Of a stretch of DNA of 64,000 bases, positions 7,388 to 18,141 are shown one piece after another (the stretch's first letter is position 1; the number at the start of each line of letters is the position of its first letter). The notes below the pieces were generated by a model. It saw only the letters and a program-made list of their open reading frames with translations. It did no database searches and was not told the DNA's origin. The stretch is from BPGX01 sp037447455. GTDB taxonomy: Bacteria > Bacteroidota > Bacteroidia > B-17B0 > Aurantibacillaceae. A program made the position numbers and the translations under genes. The DNA lies in assembly GCA_037447455.1 (NCBI GenBank), contig JBBIGQ010000010.1:1-64000 (forward strand), read 5' to 3'.

Positions 7388-10300
7388 GTGAAAAACAAGG
7401 AAGTTGTTAATATAATCATAGGGGTGCTTATATCCTTTTTTTTGCTTTTGTCTCTTTACAAAACAGACGCTTCCTACCGTCCCTATTCCATTTCTATACC
7501 CCACTCCTCCACCGCTATTCCCATAGACACTCCCCCTCCACTGCCCTATAATTTTAGCGATAATAAAGGCGAAGAACCCATTTATAATGAACAACACAAT
7601 TTATACCTGAATAATCCCTCCAACATCAAAACCAATATTGAATACGACCCACAAGAAAAAAAATATATTATCCAACAAAACATCGGCAATCAAAAATACC
7701 GCCCCGATACTTACTTAGACGAAGAAGAATATCAAAATTACATGTTTAAGAAAGCGGTTCGCAACTATTGGCGGTCTAAAATTGCTGCAGAAGATTTAAA
7801 CAAACCCAAAAAAGGGCTCATCCCTTCCCTTCAAATTCAAAACGAACTCTTTGACCGCATTTTTGGTGGCAATACCATTGACATCCGCCCCACCGGAACC
7901 ATAGAACTTATCTTCGGTATCAATCGTCTGAAAAACCTTAACCCCGCTATTCCACAGCGACAACAAAAAATCACCAATTTTGACTTCAATATGCGCATCC
8001 AACTCAATCTACTCGGAAAAATTGGCGAAAAATTTAAAATCAATATGAACTATAATACAGAAGCCAATTTTGACTGGGAAAACCAAGTAAAACTGGATTG
8101 GGCCGGTGGCGAAGACGACATACTGAAAAAAATTGAAGCTGGCAACGTTACATTACCATTAAATAGTTCTTTAATCACCGGAAGTCAAAGCTTATTTGGC
8201 ATAAAACTGACCACTCAATGGGGCAAATTAACAGCCACTACTGTTTTTGCACAACAACGCGGAAAAAAACAAGAAGTAACGGTACAAGGCGGCGCTCAAA
8301 CACAACCGTTTGTCATTACCGCAGATAATTATGAATCTAATAAACACTTTTTTCTTTCCCACTATTTCCTGAAAAACTACGATACATGGATGTCCACACT
8401 ACCCGTTATAAACTCTCCCATTGTTATTACAAAAGTAGAAGTATACGTCTTAAATCAAACTGGTACCACTACCCAAAACAGAAATGTAGTAGCTTTTGAA
8501 GATCTGGGAGAAGACACAACCAATGTCTTTTCCAGCATGAAAAACCCTTCTTGTATTGCTAACCCTGCTTATGTTATTACTGACAGTGCAGGAATAATTC
8601 CCCATAATGGTGCTAACAGTTTATACTATATAATCACCAACCCAACTACGGGAATCTTAAAAGACAGAAATAGTACCAACATTGCGGCCATTATAAAAAA
8701 TACTACTTCTAACACCTGCAACTCCAGTGGAGAATATATGGTGCAATCCAGAGATTTTGATATTATTTACAATGCCAGAAAACTGACCCCATCCGAATAT
8801 ACACTCAACTCCCGCTTAGGTTATATCTCACTCAATCAAACACTGAATAATGACCAGGTTTTAGCGGTTTCTTTTCAATTCACTTACAATGGTAAAATCT
8901 ATCAGGTAGGCGAATTCAGTGACCAATTTCCGGACAACAATAAAATTCTAGTAACCAAACTTTTGAAAGGCGCCAACGTAAACGTACGCTACCCTACCTG
9001 GAAACTAATGATGAAAAACGTTTATGCCATCGGGGCCTATAACATCAATCCACAAAACTTTAACCTTCAAATTTATTACAACAACATTGAAACCGGGGTT
9101 GATATTCCTTACATTCCTTACGGTGCTATCAATGGCACTCTTCTCATCCGCACATTAGGATTAGATAACCTCAATGTAAATGGCGACAAACATTACGACG
9201 GTGTATTTGATTTCTTGCCCGGCTATACCATCAATCCTGCGAATGGTCGTATTTACTTCACTTCTGTTGAACCCTTTGGTTCTTACTTAAAATCTAAGTT
9301 CAGTATCAACGACTTTCCAAATGCCAACAAATATATCTTTCAGGAACTTTACGACTCTTTGAAAGTTTCCGCACAACAAATTCCAGAAAAAAACAGATAT
9401 AAAATCAAAGGCACCTACACCTCTTCATCCGGTTCAGAAATCACTCTGAACGCCTTAAATATTCCACAGGGCGCCGTTATAGTAACGGCTAATGGCGTGC
9501 GATTAACAGAAAATATAGATTATACAGTAGATTACACATTAGGAAGAGTAAAAATCATCAACGATGGATTGTTAAACAGCGGTGCACAAATTAAAGTATC
9601 CGTTGAGAGCAACTCTTTATTTAATATTCAGCAAAAAAGCTTAATCGGTACACGCCTGGATTACAAAGCCAGTCGCGACCTGCTTTTAGGCGGCACATTT
9701 ATGCGCTATTCTGAACGTCCAATGACGCAGAAAGTAAGCTTTGGAGATGAACCCGTTTCCAATATCATCTGGGGACTTGACTATAACTACAAAACAGAAA
9801 CACACTTCCTAACACGTTTAATAGACAAATTACCATTTTATAGCACAAAAGAAAAAAGTTTCATCACCACTCAGGGTGAATTTGCTCAACTTATACCCGG
9901 CAATGCCGCCGCCATCAAACAAAACGGCGGAACATCCTACATTGATGACTTTGAAGGCAGCGTTAGCTTTATAGATTTACGAAGCCCACAATCCTGGAAA
10001 TTAGCCAGTATCCCACAAGGGCAACCTGCCATTTTCCCGGAAGCCAGTTTAAGCGACACTATTGCCACTAATTTTAATAGATCTAAATTGGCCTGGTACA
10101 CCATTGACCCTTCCCTCCAAAGACAACAACAAGACATTACACCATCCTATTACAATAAAAACATCTATTCCAACAACTTCTTCAGGCAAGTCATTGAAAC
10201 AGAACTTTTCCCACTTAAAACCCCTCCCAATGGTCAACCCGTATTATTACCGGTTATGGACCTTGCTTATTTCCCAACCGAAAGAGGTCCATATAACTTT

Positions 10301-13300
10301 GACATTAACCCAACCCCCTTTTCTGCCGGTATAGAGCCCAATACCGGAAAGTTAAAAAGTCCGGAAACACGCTGGGCAGGTATTATGCGCAACCTGACTA
10401 CAAACGATTTCTTTTCTGCTAACGTCGAATACATCCAATTCTGGTTAATGGACCCCTTTAATTCGGATTACAATAACACCACGCACCCAGATATGGATGC
10501 CGCTAAACCGCCTTCCGGCGAACTCATCATTCATCTTGGAAATGTGTCAGAAGACATTCTTAAAGACGGTAGAATGAGTTATGAAAACGGACTACCGGCA
10601 TCTTCCGCTGCCACCCAAAATCTACCCGTTTCACAAAGCAGTTTAGCCATTGTCCCTTCTGTTCCACCTATCACCAACGCCTTTTCATCCGACCCTAACG
10701 ACCGTGCACAACAAGACGTGGGCTACGACGGAATGGACAATAACACCGAAAAACAAAGATACAATTACTTAATCAGTCAGATTAATTCCGGCGGCTTTAA
10801 TACTTCGGCGACTCTGATACAGGAGTTTCTGAACGACCCCGCTTCAGACAACTACCACTTTTTCAGAGGCGATGACTACGACCAACAACAACTTAAAACA
10901 TTAGACCGATATAAAAAATACAATAATCCGCAAGGCAATTCACCTACCGAACAACAATATAAAAACCAAAATTCCGGCGGCTATCCCACCATAGCAACCA
11001 CTCAGCCCGATATTGAAGACCTGAACAGAGACAATACATTAAGCGAAACCGAAAACTACTATGAATACAAAATCAGAATCTCCAAAAACGATATTTCTCC
11101 TACCAAAGTAGGTCAGAATTTTATCGTCAATAGTTTTGAAACCACAGCAGATATAGAAGGCGTCAAGAAGACAGTAAAATGGTACCAATTTAAAATCCCC
11201 GTTACAGAATTTCAAAAAGCCGTTGGTAACATAGAAGGATTCAACTCCATTCGGTTTATGCGGATGTTGGTAAAAGGTTTTGATAAACCAGTAATTCTCC
11301 GCTTTGCCCGTTTTGAATTAGTACGCACCGACTGGAGAAGATACCCCTATGACTTATCCAAACCCGGTGAATATATTGCCCACGACAACTCCAATACCTC
11401 TTTTGATGTATCGGCAGTAAGTTTGCAGGAAAATGGCACCAAAACCCCTGTGAGCTATGTAATGCCACCCGGTATTCAACAACAACAAAATGTACAAACC
11501 ACCAATCTTGTTTTACTCAATGAACAGGCCCTTCAAATGCGTGTCATCAATCTGGAAGATGGAGACGCAAGAGCCATATACAAAAACTTAGACCTGGATG
11601 CCCGTATGTTCAAGAAAATGCGAATGTTTATACACGCCGAAAAAATCCCTACAGCCGACAACTTGCTCAAAGATAACGACCTAACACTTTTTGTACGAAT
11701 AGGAACCGACTACAACGACAATTATTATGAATACGAATTACCCTTAAAACTTACACCCTCAGGAAAATACGACAACAATTCCGAAAACGACAAACATATC
11801 GTATGGCCGGAAGACAATGAAGTCGTTATTGATTTTGATGAATTGGTGAATTTAAAACAATCCAGAAACAAAACCTATGGAAATAGTTTTACAGGTAGCC
11901 AGAATATCTATCAACTAACATCTGGCACCCGAACACTTTCTATCAGAGGAAATCCCAATATCGGAACCATCCGAAGCATTATGGTAGGAATCCGAAATCC
12001 CAAAGATCCATCGATGCAATACCATAGCGTAGAAGTGTGGATCAATGAACTTCGTCTTACCGATTTTAATAACAAAGGTGGATGGGCAACCACAGGCAAA
12101 TTACAGGCACAACTCGCAGACCTCGGTACTGTCAACATTGCCGGAACATACAGCACACCCTTTTTCGGAAGTGTCGACAAAAAAATCAATGATCGAAGCA
12201 AAGAAACCAATCTTACCTGGGATTTTTCTACACAACTGCAACTTGGAAAATTTTTTCCGGAAAAATGGAAAGTCAGTATTCCTTTTTATTACAACTATGG
12301 CGAAACCAGAATTATCCCACTTTTTAACCCCTTTGACCCAGACGTCAAAACAAAAGACATTCCTAAAAATGATTATTTGAGCGATGAAGAAATTAAAAAA
12401 ATGCAGAGTAATGCAATGGATTATACACGTCGTAAAGGATTTAATGTTACCAATGTGCGGATAGAAGGATTGAAAAATAAAAAAATGCCCGCCTTGCCCA
12501 CCGATTTATCGAACTTTACATTCTCTTATGCTTACAATGAGCAACTCAAACATAATGTGAACATTGACCATCAGATTTTAAAACAATATAAATTTAACTT
12601 GACGTATCAATATACCCTCAAAATCAAATCTATTAAACCTTTTGAAAAAATCAAACTCTTTAATAAACCTATTTTTGCATTGATCAAAAATTTCAACTTC
12701 CAACCATTGCCCAACAATTACGGTTTTTCAACTGACATCACACGCAATTATTCTGAACTGCTTAACAGAGACATTACCAGTTTTTATTTCAATGAACCCG
12801 ATAAAACTTTAACCCAATACAACAAACAGTTTTTATGGACAAGAAACTACTCGCTTCGCTGGGATTTAAGCAAATCTCTCAAACTGGATTACAACGCTAC
12901 AAACAATGGTCGGATCTTAGAACCCTACGGGGCCATTGACACCAAAGAAAAAAAAGATACTATCAAACAAGAAATTAAAAAAGGCGGCACCAATACTGAC
13001 TTCAAACAAACCATCAACCTAAACTACCAGGTACCTATTAATCAAATACCTTATCTGGAATTTATCAATCTATCCTATAAATATACCGGAAACTACCAGT
13101 GGACAAGACGACCGTTTGCTGCAGCAGACACAATAGGGAACACCATTCAAAACTCCAATAGTCAAAACTGGACGGCCAATCTCAGTATGACCATGCTCTA
13201 TAATAAAGTAAAATTCATTGATAAAATGGTCAAAGGTACTTTGTTTGACAAACCCAAAAAAGGAAAAGACAAAGTAGATTCGGCTAAAACCAAAAACAAA

Positions 13301-14740
13301 CCCAACAAGCCCACTATTCTTTCACAAATAGTACAGGTATTTGGAAAAACAATTACAATGGTTAAGACCATTTCTATCAGTTTTCAAGAGCAAAAAGGCA
13401 CCATCATTCCCAACTTCAAACCCTCTTCACAATATCTGGGTGTGGACGGTACTCAGCAATTTGCCCCGGGCTTTGGTTTTGCCGCCGGATTACAAAAAGA
13501 TATTGTCCCTACCTCCATTGAAAAAGGATGGATTTCAAAAAACATCATTCAGACATCGCCTATTACCAAAAACTACCAAAAAACTTTTAATTACCGGGCA
13601 TCCGTTGAACCACCTGCGGGCATTCGTATTGAAATTAATGGCAATCAAAGTTTTACACAAAATTTAGCCCAATATCTTGTGTGGGACACCATTACCCAAC
13701 AATTTACCTACATTAGCCCGAATGAAACAGGCAACTTCAGTATCTCCGTTTTCACACTCAATAAATCCTTTAAAGAAAAATGGAAAGGTATGGAATCCCA
13801 ATTATTTAAAGACTTTCTGGAACTCCGAAAAGAATATGCACAACTGCTCAGCAGCCAAAATCCAAATTCGGTCGGAATAAAAACAGACGGCGCCGGAAAT
13901 ACTTATTATGATGGTTATGGGAACACCCAGCAAGATGTCCTTATTGGGGCATTTTACAATGCTTATACAGGTAAAAAAATTAAAAACTACACCACTAAAA
14001 ATCCTTTTCCTGCTTTTCCAATGCCCAATTGGAATATTACCTTTGATGGACTTGGTAAAATTAAGTTCTTACAAAAATGGTTCAAAGCCATCACCTTGAA
14101 ACACAGCTACAAATCCACCTACACTATAGGCGGCTATAACAATAATTTGCTTTACAATGAACTGAACGGTTATCAATTCTCCCGTTCACCGGTAGAAAAT
14201 CCAATTATTAACAATGTCCAAACGACACAAAACTTTAACCCTAAATACAATATCACCACTGTTACTATTCAGGAAGCATTCGCTCCTCTCATCAGAGTAG
14301 ATTTTAATTTTGTAAAACCCGGATGGCAAGCCAACTTTGAACTAAAAAAAGATAAAACCGTGAACTTAAATCTTACAGGACCACAGATTACAGAAACAAA
14401 AGGGCAAGAGTACGTCTTTGGATTAGGATACCGCTACCCCAAACTCAAACTTAATAAAATAAAAATACAAGGCAAAGTACTTGAAAGTGATTTGAATGTA
14501 AAAATAGATTTAAGTTACAGACGAAACTTAAATGTAGTGCGTCGCATATCCGATGGAGTTACATTACCAACTACGGGTGCGGATATTATTTCCTTACGTT
14601 CGTCGGCTACTTATCAGATTACATCAAATATAGCACTCCGTATCTTTTATGATTGGATAAAAAACATCCCTCAAACATCTGCTACTTTTCCATCTTCCAA
14701 CACCAATATCGGATTTAGTTTGAGAATTAGTTTTCAATAA
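7388..14740 (+). CDS. sprA: T9SS outer-membrane translocon protein SprA (Sov)
   Basis: A 2450-residue protein, the size of the SprA/Sov family, which forms the very large single-chain outer-membrane barrel through which T9SS cargo leaves the cell. It starts at GTG with an N-terminal membrane signal (NIIIGVLISFFLLLSLYK). SprA_N-type segments follow, including the repeated pattern around IFGGNTIDIRPTGTIELIFG (residues ~155-175), and then long stretches of alternating aromatic strands typical of a giant barrel. The chain ends in the expected terminal Phe-Gln (SLRISFQ). It overlaps no other gene and sits 7 nt behind ruvA. Its presence predicts gliding or T9SS secretion in this organism, and the cargo-like proteins at 26982, 32752 and 47224 fit that. 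Confidence 0.95.
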   Translation: MKNKEVVNIIIGVLISFFLLLSLYKTDASYRPYSISIPHSSTAIPIDTPPPLPYNFSDNKGEEPIYNEQHNLYLNNPSNIKTNIEYDPQEKKYIIQQNIGNQKYRPDTYLDEEEYQNYMFKKAVRNYWRSKIAAEDLNKPKKGLIPSLQIQNELFDRIFGGNTIDIRPTGTIELIFGINRLKNLNPAIPQRQQKITNFDFNMRIQLNLLGKIGEKFKINMNYNTEANFDWENQVKLDWAGGEDDILKKIEAGNVTLPLNSSLITGSQSLFGIKLTTQWGKLTATTVFAQQRGKKQEVTVQGGAQTQPFVITADNYESNKHFFLSHYFLKNYDTWMSTLPVINSPIVITKVEVYVLNQTGTTTQNRNVVAFEDLGEDTTNVFSSMKNPSCIANPAYVITDSAGIIPHNGANSLYYIITNPTTGILKDRNSTNIAAIIKNTTSNTCNSSGEYMVQSRDFDIIYNARKLTPSEYTLNSRLGYISLNQTLNNDQVLAVSFQFTYNGKIYQVGEFSDQFPDNNKILVTKLLKGANVNVRYPTWKLMMKNVYAIGAYNINPQNFNLQIYYNNIETGVDIPYIPYGAINGTLLIRTLGLDNLNVNGDKHYDGVFDFLPGYTINPANGRIYFTSVEPFGSYLKSKFSINDFPNANKYIFQELYDSLKVSAQQIPEKNRYKIKGTYTSSSGSEITLNALNIPQGAVIVTANGVRLTENIDYTVDYTLGRVKIINDGLLNSGAQIKVSVESNSLFNIQQKSLIGTRLDYKASRDLLLGGTFMRYSERPMTQKVSFGDEPVSNIIWGLDYNYKTETHFLTRLIDKLPFYSTKEKSFITTQGEFAQLIPGNAAAIKQNGGTSYIDDFEGSVSFIDLRSPQSWKLASIPQGQPAIFPEASLSDTIATNFNRSKLAWYTIDPSLQRQQQDITPSYYNKNIYSNNFFRQVIETELFPLKTPPNGQPVLLPVMDLAYFPTERGPYNFDINPTPFSAGIEPNTGKLKSPETRWAGIMRNLTTNDFFSANVEYIQFWLMDPFNSDYNNTTHPDMDAAKPPSGELIIHLGNVSEDILKDGRMSYENGLPASSAATQNLPVSQSSLAIVPSVPPITNAFSSDPNDRAQQDVGYDGMDNNTEKQRYNYLISQINSGGFNTSATLIQEFLNDPASDNYHFFRGDDYDQQQLKTLDRYKKYNNPQGNSPTEQQYKNQNSGGYPTIATTQPDIEDLNRDNTLSETENYYEYKIRISKNDISPTKVGQNFIVNSFETTADIEGVKKTVKWYQFKIPVTEFQKAVGNIEGFNSIRFMRMLVKGFDKPVILRFARFELVRTDWRRYPYDLSKPGEYIAHDNSNTSFDVSAVSLQENGTKTPVSYVMPPGIQQQQNVQTTNLVLLNEQALQMRVINLEDGDARAIYKNLDLDARMFKKMRMFIHAEKIPTADNLLKDNDLTLFVRIGTDYNDNYYEYELPLKLTPSGKYDNNSENDKHIVWPEDNEVVIDFDELVNLKQSRNKTYGNSFTGSQNIYQLTSGTRTLSIRGNPNIGTIRSIMVGIRNPKDPSMQYHSVEVWINELRLTDFNNKGGWATTGKLQAQLADLGTVNIAGTYSTPFFGSVDKKINDRSKETNLTWDFSTQLQLGKFFPEKWKVSIPFYYNYGETRIIPLFNPFDPDVKTKDIPKNDYLSDEEIKKMQSNAMDYTRRKGFNVTNVRIEGLKNKKMPALPTDLSNFTFSYAYNEQLKHNVNIDHQILKQYKFNLTYQYTLKIKSIKPFEKIKLFNKPIFALIKNFNFQPLPNNYGFSTDITRNYSELLNRDITSFYFNEPDKTLTQYNKQFLWTRNYSLRWDLSKSLKLDYNATNNGRILEPYGAIDTKEKKDTIKQEIKKGGTNTDFKQTINLNYQVPINQIPYLEFINLSYKYTGNYQWTRRPFAAADTIGNTIQNSNSQNWTANLSMTMLYNKVKFIDKMVKGTLFDKPKKGKDKVDSAKTKNKPNKPTILSQIVQVFGKTITMVKTISISFQEQKGTIIPNFKPSSQYLGVDGTQQFAPGFGFAAGLQKDIVPTSIEKGWISKNIIQTSPITKNYQKTFNYRASVEPPAGIRIEINGNQSFTQNLAQYLVWDTITQQFTYISPNETGNFSISVFTLNKSFKEKWKGMESQLFKDFLELRKEYAQLLSSQNPNSVGIKTDGAGNTYYDGYGNTQQDVLIGAFYNAYTGKKIKNYTTKNPFPAFPMPNWNITFDGLGKIKFLQKWFKAITLKHSYKSTYTIGGYNNNLLYNELNGYQFSRSPVENPIINNVQTTQNFNPKYNITTVTIQEAFAPLIRVDFNFVKPGWQANFELKKDKTVNLNLTGPQITETKGQEYVFGLGYRYPKLKLNKIKIQGKVLESDLNVKIDLSYRRNLNVVRRISDGVTLPTTGADIISLRSSATYQITSNIALRIFYDWIKNIPQTSATFPSSNTNIGFSLRISFQ

Positions 14741-15052
14741 TTCATAGCAATTGTCCCGTCCAAACAACATTAGACGAGAGTGTTACACAACTCTTCAGGG
14801 GGGTAGTTTTCAATCTCTTCCTTTATTGAGTTATCAACAAATCAAAAAGGTTAAAATTTAAAATTGTTTCAAAAATCTTTGAAAAAAATTTTTATGCACT
14901 TAATTTTCAGTGCAATAAAATTCAAAAAACATATTGAAAATCCAAAGAAAAAAACATCTATTCATCCACGACACTGCTTCTTCTTCCGTTTTTCAGAAAG
15001 AGAAGCAATCTCAGATGAATAACAACAATACACTATAAACAAACCTTAACGC
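14741..15052. other. 312-bp intergenic region between convergent sprA and ribD
   Basis: AT-rich with no credible ORF. It contains one structured part: nested perfect stems ATTCATC (14960-14966) with GATGAAT (15014-15020), and TGCTTCT (14975-14981) with AGAAGCA (15001-15007). This could fold in the 3' region of either transcript. There is no T-run, so I do not call it an intrinsic terminator. Confidence 0.4.
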
Positions 15053-16102
15053 CTATCTTTTGAATGTTTGTATCACATCTTCTTTTAATTCTACTTCATC
15101 ATACTGCCAACTATTGAGTATATTAATTTTTGGTGCAGTGATGCCAGCGTTAAAATTCTTATGTTTACTCTTAATAATTCGTATTTCATCCCACAAATCT
15201 TTGTCTAAAAAAGCTTGCAAAGTTTTCCCCCCTCCTTCTATCAAAACACTAACCATGTGTAATTCATACAAATTTTGAAGAATCTGCTCTTCTTTCTTAT
15301 CCCAATCAATTTTAATATATTGAACATTCTTTTCTATGCTTGAACGTAACGCGTTAAAAACAATTATTTTTTCTTCTCCCTTGAAGACATTCAAAACATG
15401 ACTATCTAAATTCAAACCCTTATCCAAAATAATTTTCACAGGATTTTTACCCTCTACAAAGCGCACATTTAAAAAGGGATTATCCATCAACACTGTATTA
15501 AATCCAACTAAAATACTCTGTTCCTCACTTCGCCATACATGCACCAGCTTTAACGCCTCGCTTGAACTAATGATATTATCTTCTCTGCTTTTAAAGTTAA
15601 GTTTACTGATAAAACCATCGTTTGTTACTGCCCACTTCAGAATAATATACGGTCTTCTCTTTAAATGAAAAGTAAAAAAACGTTTGTTCAGTTCCCTCGC
15701 TTCCTGTTCAGCAACACCTTTTATAACAGAAATCCGATGCTTTTCCAAACGTGTTATTCCTTTGCCTGCCACTAAGGGATTCGTATCAAGTGTCGCGACA
15801 ATAACTTTTTTTATACCTTTTTCAATAATAAGATTCGTACACGGCGGCGTTTTACCATAATGGTTACAGGGCTCTAATGTTACATACAAAACCACTTTAT
15901 CCCATTCCCGAAATCCTTTTCTTTCCAAAGATTGAATAGCATTTACTTCCGCATGCGGCCCACCAAAATACTCATGATATCCTTCACCGATAATTTCACC
16001 ATCCTTTGCAATTACACAAGCCACCAAAGGATTAGGATGCACATATCCACTTCCTTTTTTAGCAAGTTCAAGGGCATACCGCATCATTTTTTCATGCTCC
16101 AT
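15053..16102 (-). CDS. ribD: Bifunctional riboflavin biosynthesis protein RibD
   Basis: Carries out the deaminase and side-chain reductase steps after GTP cyclohydrolase II in riboflavin synthesis. The N-terminal cytidine-deaminase-like domain shows zinc ligands in GPHAEVNAI (around residue 48) and LEPCNHYGKTPPC (around 76-88). The C-terminal reductase domain (about 150-349) includes the nucleotide-site pattern LVGFNTVLMDNPFLNVR and SVLIEGGGKTLQAF. Length 349 is normal. It is transcribed alone, divergent from hutI with only 58 bp between starts. The rest of the rib pathway is not in this window. Confidence 0.95.
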   Translation of the reverse strand: MEHEKMMRYALELAKKGSGYVHPNPLVACVIAKDGEIIGEGYHEYFGGPHAEVNAIQSLERKGFREWDKVVLYVTLEPCNHYGKTPPCTNLIIEKGIKKVIVATLDTNPLVAGKGITRLEKHRISVIKGVAEQEARELNKRFFTFHLKRRPYIILKWAVTNDGFISKLNFKSREDNIISSSEALKLVHVWRSEEQSILVGFNTVLMDNPFLNVRFVEGKNPVKIILDKGLNLDSHVLNVFKGEEKIIVFNALRSSIEKNVQYIKIDWDKKEEQILQNLYELHMVSVLIEGGGKTLQAFLDKDLWDEIRIIKSKHKNFNAGITAPKINILNSWQYDEVELKEDVIQTFKR

Positions 16103-16160
16103 AAAATCAAATAGGGCTCAAAATTACATATTTACACTATTTTTGCGACAAATTATATCA

Positions 16161-17432
16161 ATGAACAAGTTATTGATAAAAAATATAAATGCTCTCTATC
16201 AAATAAGAGAAAACGTACAAAGACCTTTGAAGGGTCAAGAGATGAATTATGTTCCTTGCCTGAAAGAAGCTTGGCTAGCCATTGAAAATGGTATTATAGT
16301 GGACTTTGGCACGATGGCAGATTTTCCTGGTATTGCAGATTGGAAGGACTTAGAAGTCGTGGATGCAGAACATAAAAATATTTTTCCGTGTTTTGTAGAT
16401 GCGCACACACATCTTGTATTCGCCGGAAACCGCGAACAGGAATTTGAATGGCGATTAAAAGGCATGAGCTATCAGGAAATTGCTCAGAAAGGCGGTGGTA
16501 TATTAAACTCTTCAAAAGTATTACGAGATACACCGGAAGAACTATTATTTGAAGAAGCAAAAGCAAGAATAGAACAGATGATAAAAATGGGCACAGGTGC
16601 TATTGAAATCAAAAGCGGCTATGGATTGAGTACAGAGTCCGAACTTAAAATGCTCAAAGTCATACATCAACTAAAAGACCATTTTAAGATGCCGCTGAAA
16701 GCCAGCTTTTTAGGCGCACACGCTGTCCCGCCTGAATACCACAATAATAAATCCCAATACATTCAATTGATTATCGACGAAATGCTGCCCATCATTTGCG
16801 AAAAACATTTAGCCGATTTTATAGATGTATTTTGCGAACAATCTTATTTTTCATACGAAGAAACAATAAAAATTTTAGAAGCAGGGCAACAATATCATTT
16901 AAAAGGAAAGGTACACGCGGAACAATTATCGCACAGTGGTGGAGTACGTGCTGGCGTAGAAATGAACGCTCTATCAGTTGATCATTTAGAATATGCTACT
17001 GAAGAAGATATGAAAGCCCTCAAAACTTCTTCTACAATTCCTATCATTCTGCCCGGCGCTGCTTACTTCCTGAATCTTCCGCCCGCTCCTGCAAAAAAAA
17101 TGATAGAAGAATATCAACTTCCGCTAGCCATCGCTTCAGATTTTAATCCGGGAAGTTCACCTTCGGGCAATATGGCCATGATGATAAGTTTGGCCTGTGT
17201 GATGAATAAACTCACTCCACAGCAGGCCTATAATGCCGCCACCGTAAATGCCGCCTTTGCAATGGACCTCCATAATACGGGCTGGATTGACAGAGGAAAT
17301 ATCGCAAACTTTTTTATCACTGATAAAACAACAAGCCCTACTACTTTCGCTTATCATTTTGCACATTCTTTAATTGAAACAGTTTATGTTAATGGAAAAA
17401 AATTTAACGATGATGCCCACTATACAAACTAA
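16161..17432 (+). CDS. hutI: Imidazolonepropionase HutI
   Basis: Hydrolyses 4-imidazolone-5-propanoate to N-formimino-L-glutamate, the third step of histidine breakdown. The 423-residue amidohydrolase has the metal motif DAHTHLVFAGNR around residue 78, the family segment EIKSGYGL, the second metal-site His in FLGAHAVP and KVHAEQLSHSGG, and DFNPGSSPSGNM near the end. The open frame extends to a TTG at 16143, but the ATG at 16161 gives the usual N-terminus (MNKLLIKNI). hutH, hutU and hutG are not adjacent. Its 3' end overlaps the pdxJ start by about 20 nt, so the two are translated from one message. Confidence 0.95.
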   Translation: MNKLLIKNINALYQIRENVQRPLKGQEMNYVPCLKEAWLAIENGIIVDFGTMADFPGIADWKDLEVVDAEHKNIFPCFVDAHTHLVFAGNREQEFEWRLKGMSYQEIAQKGGGILNSSKVLRDTPEELLFEEAKARIEQMIKMGTGAIEIKSGYGLSTESELKMLKVIHQLKDHFKMPLKASFLGAHAVPPEYHNNKSQYIQLIIDEMLPIICEKHLADFIDVFCEQSYFSYEETIKILEAGQQYHLKGKVHAEQLSHSGGVRAGVEMNALSVDHLEYATEEDMKALKTSSTIPIILPGAAYFLNLPPAPAKKMIEEYQLPLAIASDFNPGSSPSGNMAMMISLACVMNKLTPQQAYNAATVNAAFAMDLHNTGWIDRGNIANFFITDKTTSPTTFAYHFAHSLIETVYVNGKKFNDDAHYTN

Positions 17433-18141
17433 ATTAAGTGTTAACATAAATAAAATAGCACTCCTCAGAAATTCAAGAGGCGGTAACATACCTGATGTTT
17501 TAAAAGCGGCATTGGATATTGTAAAATACGGGGCAGATGGTATCACCATACATCCGCGACCGGATGAACGACATATTCGTTACGCAGATGCCTTGTTATT
17601 AAAAGAACATCTGACAGTGGAATTAAATATAGAAGGTAATCCGCAGGAAAAGAAATTCATACATCTGATTGAAAATGTACGGCCGGCTCAAGTAACCCTT
17701 GTACCAGATACAGCACAACAACTGACTTCTGACCACGGCTGGGACACCATTCAATATAAAGATTATCTGAAAGACATGGTTAAGCATTTTCAATCCTTAG
17801 GGTGCAGAGTATCTGTTTTTGTTGATCCGGATGTAAAAATGATAGAAGGAGCAGCAGAAACAAACACCAACAGAATAGAACTTTACACAGAAGAATACGC
17901 AAAAAAATATGATACAGAAAAAGAACAGATAATTGAACACTATAAGCAGGCAGCCCAACTTGCATTTAACCTGGGATTAGAAATAAATGCCGGGCATGAT
18001 TTAAATCGGGATAATTTAAAATACTTCAAAACACACATTCCTTTTCTTTCAGAGGTTTCCATTGGTCATGCACTGATTTCAGACGCTTTATATTATGGTT
18101 TAGAAAATACAGTGATGCTCTATAAAAGATTACTTCAGTGA
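17413..18141 (+). CDS. pdxJ: Pyridoxine 5'-phosphate synthase PdxJ
   Basis: Condenses 1-deoxy-D-xylulose 5-phosphate with 3-amino-2-oxopropyl phosphate, the last ring-forming step of DXP-dependent vitamin B6 synthesis. The TIM-barrel protein of about 242 residues shows the family signatures LSVNINKIALLRNSRG, GITIHPRPDERHIR, VTLVPD, FVDPD, RIELYTE and INAGHDLN. Two adjacent ATGs (17410 and 17413) lie inside the end of hutI. I take the second, and either is possible. Its 3' end overlaps the convergent flavoprotein gene by 7 bp. Confidence 0.95.
   Translation: MPTIQTKLSVNINKIALLRNSRGGNIPDVLKAALDIVKYGADGITIHPRPDERHIRYADALLLKEHLTVELNIEGNPQEKKFIHLIENVRPAQVTLVPDTAQQLTSDHGWDTIQYKDYLKDMVKHFQSLGCRVSVFVDPDVKMIEGAAETNTNRIELYTEEYAKKYDTEKEQIIEHYKQAAQLAFNLGLEINAGHDLNRDNLKYFKTHIPFLSEVSIGHALISDALYYGLENTVMLYKRLLQ

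Noticed and set aside
13341..13667. 108-aa plus-strand ORF inside sprA
   Set aside because: Out-of-frame overlap within a conserved barrel gene.
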